The notes under the pieces: model-generated | Told to the model about the DNA's origin: nothing | Database searches by the model: none | What the model saw: only the letters and a program-made list of their open reading frames with translations | Source of the DNA: Macrostomum hystrix | Taxonomy: Eukaryota; Platyhelminthes; Macrostomidae | DNA: 64,000 bases | NCBI GenBank assembly: GCA_950097015.1 | Contig: CATNEN010000003.1 | Location: 11,499,501-11,563,500, forward strand | Reading direction: 5' to 3' | Translations under genes and position numbers: made by a program | Shown: positions 57,101 through 63,100 of the stretch, one piece after another | How positions within the stretch are numbered: the first letter of the stretch is position 1 | Layout of the letters: each line of letters begins with the position of its first letter

Positions 57101-60100
57101 GAATTCCATCTTTGAGAACAATCCATCCTAAAATCCCATCTTTGAGAACAAACCATCCTAGAATCCCATCTTTGAGAACAAGCCATCCTAAAATCCCATC
57201 TTTGAGAACAAACCATCCTAGAATCCCATCTTTGAGAACAAACCATCCTAAAATCTGATCTTTGAGAACAAACCATCCTAAAATCTGATCTTTGAGAACA
57301 AACCATCCTAGAATCCCATCTTTGAGAAAAAACCATCCTAAAATCTGATGTTTGAGAACAAACCATCCTAAAATCCCATCTTTGAGAACTATCCATCCTA
57401 AAATCCCATCTTTAAGAACAAACCATCCTAAAATCCCATCTTTGAGAACTATCCATCCTAAAATCCCATCTTTGAGAACTATCCATCCTAAAATCCCATC
57501 TTTGAGAACAAACCATCCTAAAATCCCATCTTTGAGAACTAGCCATCCTAAAATCCCATCTTTGAGTTCAAACCATCCTAAAATCCCATCTTTGAGAACA
57601 AACCATCCTAAAATCCCATCTTTGAGAACTAACCATCCTAAAATCCCATCTTTGAGAACAAACCATCCTAAAATCCCATCTTTGAGAACAAACCATCCTA
57701 AAATCCCATCTTTGAGAACAAACCATCCTAAAATCCCATCTTTGAGAACAAACCATCCTAAAATCCCATCTTTGAGAACTAGCCATCCTAAAATCCCATC
57801 TTTGAGTTCAAACCATCCTAAAATCCCATCTTTGAGAACAAACCATCCTAAAATCCCATCTTTGAGAACTAACCATCCTAAAATCCCATCTTTGAGAACA
57901 AACCATCCTAAAATCCCATCTTTGAGAACAAACCATCCTAAAATCCCATCTTTGAGAACAAACCATCCTAAAATCCCATCTTTGAGTTCAAACCATCCTA
58001 AAATCCCATCTTTGAGAACAAACCATCCTAAAATCCCATCTTTGAGAACTAACCATCCTAAAATCCCATCTTTGAGAACAAACCATCCTAAAATCCCATC
58101 TTTGAGAACTAACCATCCTAAAATCCCATCTTTGAGAACAAACCATCCTAAAATCCCATCTTTGAGAACTAACCATCCTAAAATCCCATCTTTGAGAACA
58201 AACCATCCTAAAATCCCATCTTTGAGTTCAAAACATCCTAAAATCTGATCTTTGAGAACTATCCATCCTAAAATCCCATCTTTGAGTTCAAACCATCCTA
58301 AAATCCCATCTTTGAGAACAAACCATCCTAAAATCCCATCTTTGAGAACTATCCATCCTAAAATCCCATCTTTGAGAACTATCCATCCTAAAATCCCATC
58401 TTTGAGAACTATCCATCCTAAAATCCCATCTTTGAGAACTATCCATCCTAAAATCCCATCTTTGAGAACTATCCATCCTAAAATCCCATCTTTGAGAACT
58501 ATCCATCCTAAAATCTTATCTTTGAGAACTATCCATCCTAAAATCCCATCTTTGAGAACAAACCATCCTAAAATCTGATCTTTGAGAACAAACCATCCTA
58601 GAATCCCATCTTTGAGAACAAGCCATCCTAAAATCTGATCTTTGAGAACAAACCATCCTAAAATCTGATCTTTGAGAACAAACCATCCTATAATCCCATC
58701 TTTGAGAACAAACCATCCTAAAATCCCATCTTTGAGAAAAAACCATCCTAAAATCTGATGTTTGAGAACAAACCATCCTAAAATCCCATCCTTGAGAACT
58801 ATCCATCCTAAAATCCCATCTTTGAGAAAAAACCATCCTAAAATCTGATGTTTGAGAACAAACCATCCTAAAATCCCATCTTTGAGAACTATCCATCCTA
58901 AAATCCCATCTTTGAGAACTATCCATCCTAAAATCCCATCTTTGAGAACAAACCATCCTAAAATCCCATCTTTGAGAACAAACCATTCTAAAATCCCATC
59001 TTTGAGAACTATCCATCCTAGAATTCCATCTTTGAGAACTATCCATCCTAAAATCCCATCTTTGAGAACAAACCATCCTAGAATCCCATCTTTGAGAACA
59101 AGCCATCCTAAAATCCCATCTTTGAGAACAAACCATCCTAGAATCCCATCTTTGAGAACAAACCATCCTAAAATCCCATCTTTGAGAACAAACCATCCTA
59201 AAATCCCATCTTTGAGAACTAGCCATCCTAAAATCCCATCTTTGAGAACAAACCATCCTAGAATCCCATCTTTGAGAACAAACCATCCTAAAATCCCATC
59301 TTTGAGAAAAAACCATCCTAAAATCTGATGTTTGAGAACAAACCATCCTAAAATCCCATCTTTGAGAACTATCCATCCTAAAATCCCATCTTTGAGAACT
59401 ATCCATCCTAAAATCCCATCTTTGAGAACAAACCATCCTAAAATCCCATCTTTGAGAACAAACCATCCTAAAATCCCATCTTTGAGAAAAAACCATCCTA
59501 AAATCTGATGTTTGAGAACAAACCATCCTAAAATCCCATCCTTGAGAACTATCCATCCTAAAATCCCATCTTTAAGAACAAACCATCCTAAAATCCCATC
59601 TTTGAGAACTATCCATCCTAAAATCCCATCTTTGAGAACTATCCATCCTAAAATCCCATCTTTGAGAACTATCCATCCTAAAATCCCATCTTTGAGAACT
59701 ATCCATCCTAAAATCCCATCTTTGAGAACTATCCATCCTAAAATCCCATCTTTGAGAACTATCCATCCTAAAATCCCATCTTTGAGAACTATCCATCCTA
59801 AAATCCCATCTTTGAGAACAAACCATCCTAAAATCCCATCTTTGAGAACAAACCATTCTAAAATCCCATCTTTGAGAACTATCCATCCTAGAATCCCATC
59901 TTTGAAAACAAACCATCCTAAAATCCCATCTTTGAGAACTATCCATCCTAAAACCCCATCTTTGAGAACTATCCATCCTAAAATCCCATCTTTGAGAACT
60001 ATCCATCCTAAAATCCCATCTTTGAGAACAAACCATCCTAAAATCCCATCTTTGAGAACAAACCATTCTAAAATCCCATCTTTGAGAACTATCCATCCTA

Positions 60101-63100
60101 GAATCCCATCTTTGAAAACAAACCATCCTAAAATCCCATCTTTGAGAACTAGCCATCCTAAAATCCCATCTTTGAGTTCAAACAATCCTAAAATCCCATC
60201 TTTGAGAACTAGCCATCCTAAAATCCCATCTTTGAGAACAAACCATCCTAAAATCCCATCTTTGAGAACAAACCATCCTAGAATCCCATCTTTGAGAACA
60301 AACCATCCTAAAATCCCATCTTTGAGAACAAACCATCCTAAAATCCCATCTTTGAGAACAAACCATCCTAAAATCCCATCTTTGAGAACTAACCATCATA
60401 AAATCTGATCTTTGAGAACAAACCATCCTAAAATCCCATCTTTGAAAACAAACCATCCTAAAATCCCATCTTTAAGAACAAACCATCCTAGAATCCCATC
60501 TTTGAAAACAAACCATCCTAAAATCCCATCTTTGAGAACTAACTAGCCATTTACCATCTATTGACCTTCCATTTAACATATTTAAAAAAATCGTAAATTT
60601 CAAATACAGATCAGACTTTCAATAATGACAGTAATTGATTGCATCAACTTTGCTAAAACAAACAAACAAAATTTCACGCACCATATAGGGTCAGTCAATT
60701 TTCGGGGTGGGTAGAAATTTTCCCACGGTTCTTGAAATTAAGAATTGAAAACAGAACAGGCCACACACACACAGAAATAGAGATTTCAGCAGAAGAAGAT
60801 GCAACAAGAAAGGAGTATTCCTGATTTTTTTATTAGTCAATGTTAAAATCGTGGGAACCAATCACACTGGGAAGTGTTAGAAATATAGCTATTTATCTAA
60901 CACAATCCAGACATCATTTCAGTCGTGGCCGCATGAGAGAATTTTTGTCAGGATTACGAAACTAAAAAAATGAAGCTTATATAATATACATTATAATAAT
61001 CTGTCAGTGCTGCGTGTGAGAGAGAGAAAAAACGATAGACAAACAATCGGATGGATATACAGTAGACTCGTATGCAACAGGCCAGAACTACTGTCCCTGA
61101 TCACTTTCTAAGCTTAAACTGATTTTATTCAACTGATTTAATAACTATCAAAAGTTCTATGATTGATCTTCTCGTTTTTTATAAGAGAATAGCTAGCTAG
61201 AAAAAAGTTCAATTGAAGAGATATAATACTAGAGGTCACGAGGTCAGGTCGGCAACTATTTATTTGAGAAAAAAGGTTTAATTTGTGTGGCAAAATTAGT
61301 TTCTTCTTGGAGTGGAAAGAAATGTGCTGGATTCTGCAAAGTGCGAGAAAGAGACTGAAAAGGTGGATTGGGGTGACTTAGATAGGGAGCTAGTGGGGAG
61401 AGAAAGAGGGAAGATAGAAAGAGATGGAGTTAGTGGGGAGAGAAAGAGATGGAGTTAGTGGAAAGAGAAAGAGATGGAGTTAGTGGGGAGAGAAAAAGAT
61501 GGAGTTAGTGGGGAGAGAAAGAGAGAGAGTTAGTGGGGAGAGAAAGAGATGGAGTTAGTGGGGAGAGAAAGAGATGGAGTTAGTGGGGAGAGAAAGAGGG
61601 AAGATAGAAAGAGATGGAGTTAGTGGGGAGAGAAAGAGAGGGAGTTAGTGGTGAGAGAAACAGAGCGAGTTAGTGTGGAGAGAAAGAGATGGAGCTAGTG
61701 GGGAGAGAAAGAGGGAAGATAGAAAGAGATGGAGTTAGTGGGGAGAGAAAGAGATGGAGTTAGTGGGGAGAGAAAGAGATGGAGTTAGTGGGGAGAGAAA
61801 GAGAGGGAGTTAGTGGGGAGAGAAAGAGAGGGAGTTAGTGTGGAGAGAAAGAGATGGAGCTAGTGGGGAGAGAAAGAGGGAAGATAGAAAGAGATGGAGT
61901 TAGTGGGGAGAGAAAGAGATGGAGTTAGTGGAAAGAGAAAGAGATGGAGTTAGTGGGGAGAGAAAAAGATGGAGTTAGTGGGGAGAGAAAGAGAGGGAGT
62001 TAGTGGGGAGAGAAAGAGAGGGAGTTAGTGGGGAGAGAAAGAGATGGAGTTAGTGGGGAGAGAAAGAGAGGGAGTTAGTGGGGAGAGAAAGAGAGGGAGT
62101 TAGTGTGGAGAGAAAGAGAGGGAGTTAGTGGGGAGAGAAAGAGATGGAGTTAGTGGGGAGAGAAAGAGGGAAGATAGAAAGAGATGGAGTTAGTGGGGAG
62201 AGAAAGAGAGGGAGTTAGTGGGGAGAGAAAGAGAGGGAGTTAGTGGGGAGAGAAAGAGATGGAGTTAGTGGGGAGATAAAGAGATGGAGTTAGTGGGGAG
62301 AGAAAGAGGGAAGATAGAAAGAGATGGAGTTAGTGGGGAGAGAAAGAGAGGGAGTTAGTGGGGAGAGAAAGAGAGGGAGTTAGTGGGGAGAGAAAGAGAT
62401 GGAGTTAATGGGGAGAGAAAGAGAGGGAGTTAGTGGGGAGAGAAAGAGATGGACTTAGTGGGGAGAGAAAGAGATGGAATTAGTGGGGAGAGAAAGAGAG
62501 GGAGTTAGTGGGGAGAGAAAGAGATGGAGTTAGTGGGGAGAGAAAGAGGGAAGATAGAAAGAGATGGAGTTAGTGGGGAGAGAAAGAGAGGGAGTTAGTG
62601 GGGAGAGAAAGAGAGGGAGTTAGTGGGGAGAGAAAGAGATGGAGTTAGTGGGGAGATAAAGAGATGGAGTTAGTGGGGAGAGAAAGAGGGAAGATAGAAA
62701 GAGATGGAGTTAGTGGGGAGAGAAAGAGAGGGAGTTAGTGGGGAGAGAAAGAGAGGGAGTTAGTGGGGAGAGAAAGAGATGGAGTTAATGGGGAGAGAAA
62801 GAGAGGGAGTTAGTGGGGAGAGAAAGAGATGGACTTAGTGGGGAGAGAAAGAGATGGAATTAGTGGGGAGAGAAAGAGAGGGAGTTAGTGGGGAGAGAAA
62901 GAGATGGAGTTAGTGGGGAGAGAAAGAGATGGAATTAGTGGGGAGAGAAAGAGAGGGAGTTAGTGGGGAGAGAAAGAGATGGAGTTAGTGGAGAGAGAAA
63001 GAGATGGGGTTAGTGGAGAGAGAAAGAGAGGGAATTAGTGAGGGGAAAAAGAGGGGGAGACAGTGGGGGAGAAAGAGAGGGAGACTGTGAGGGGAAGGAA

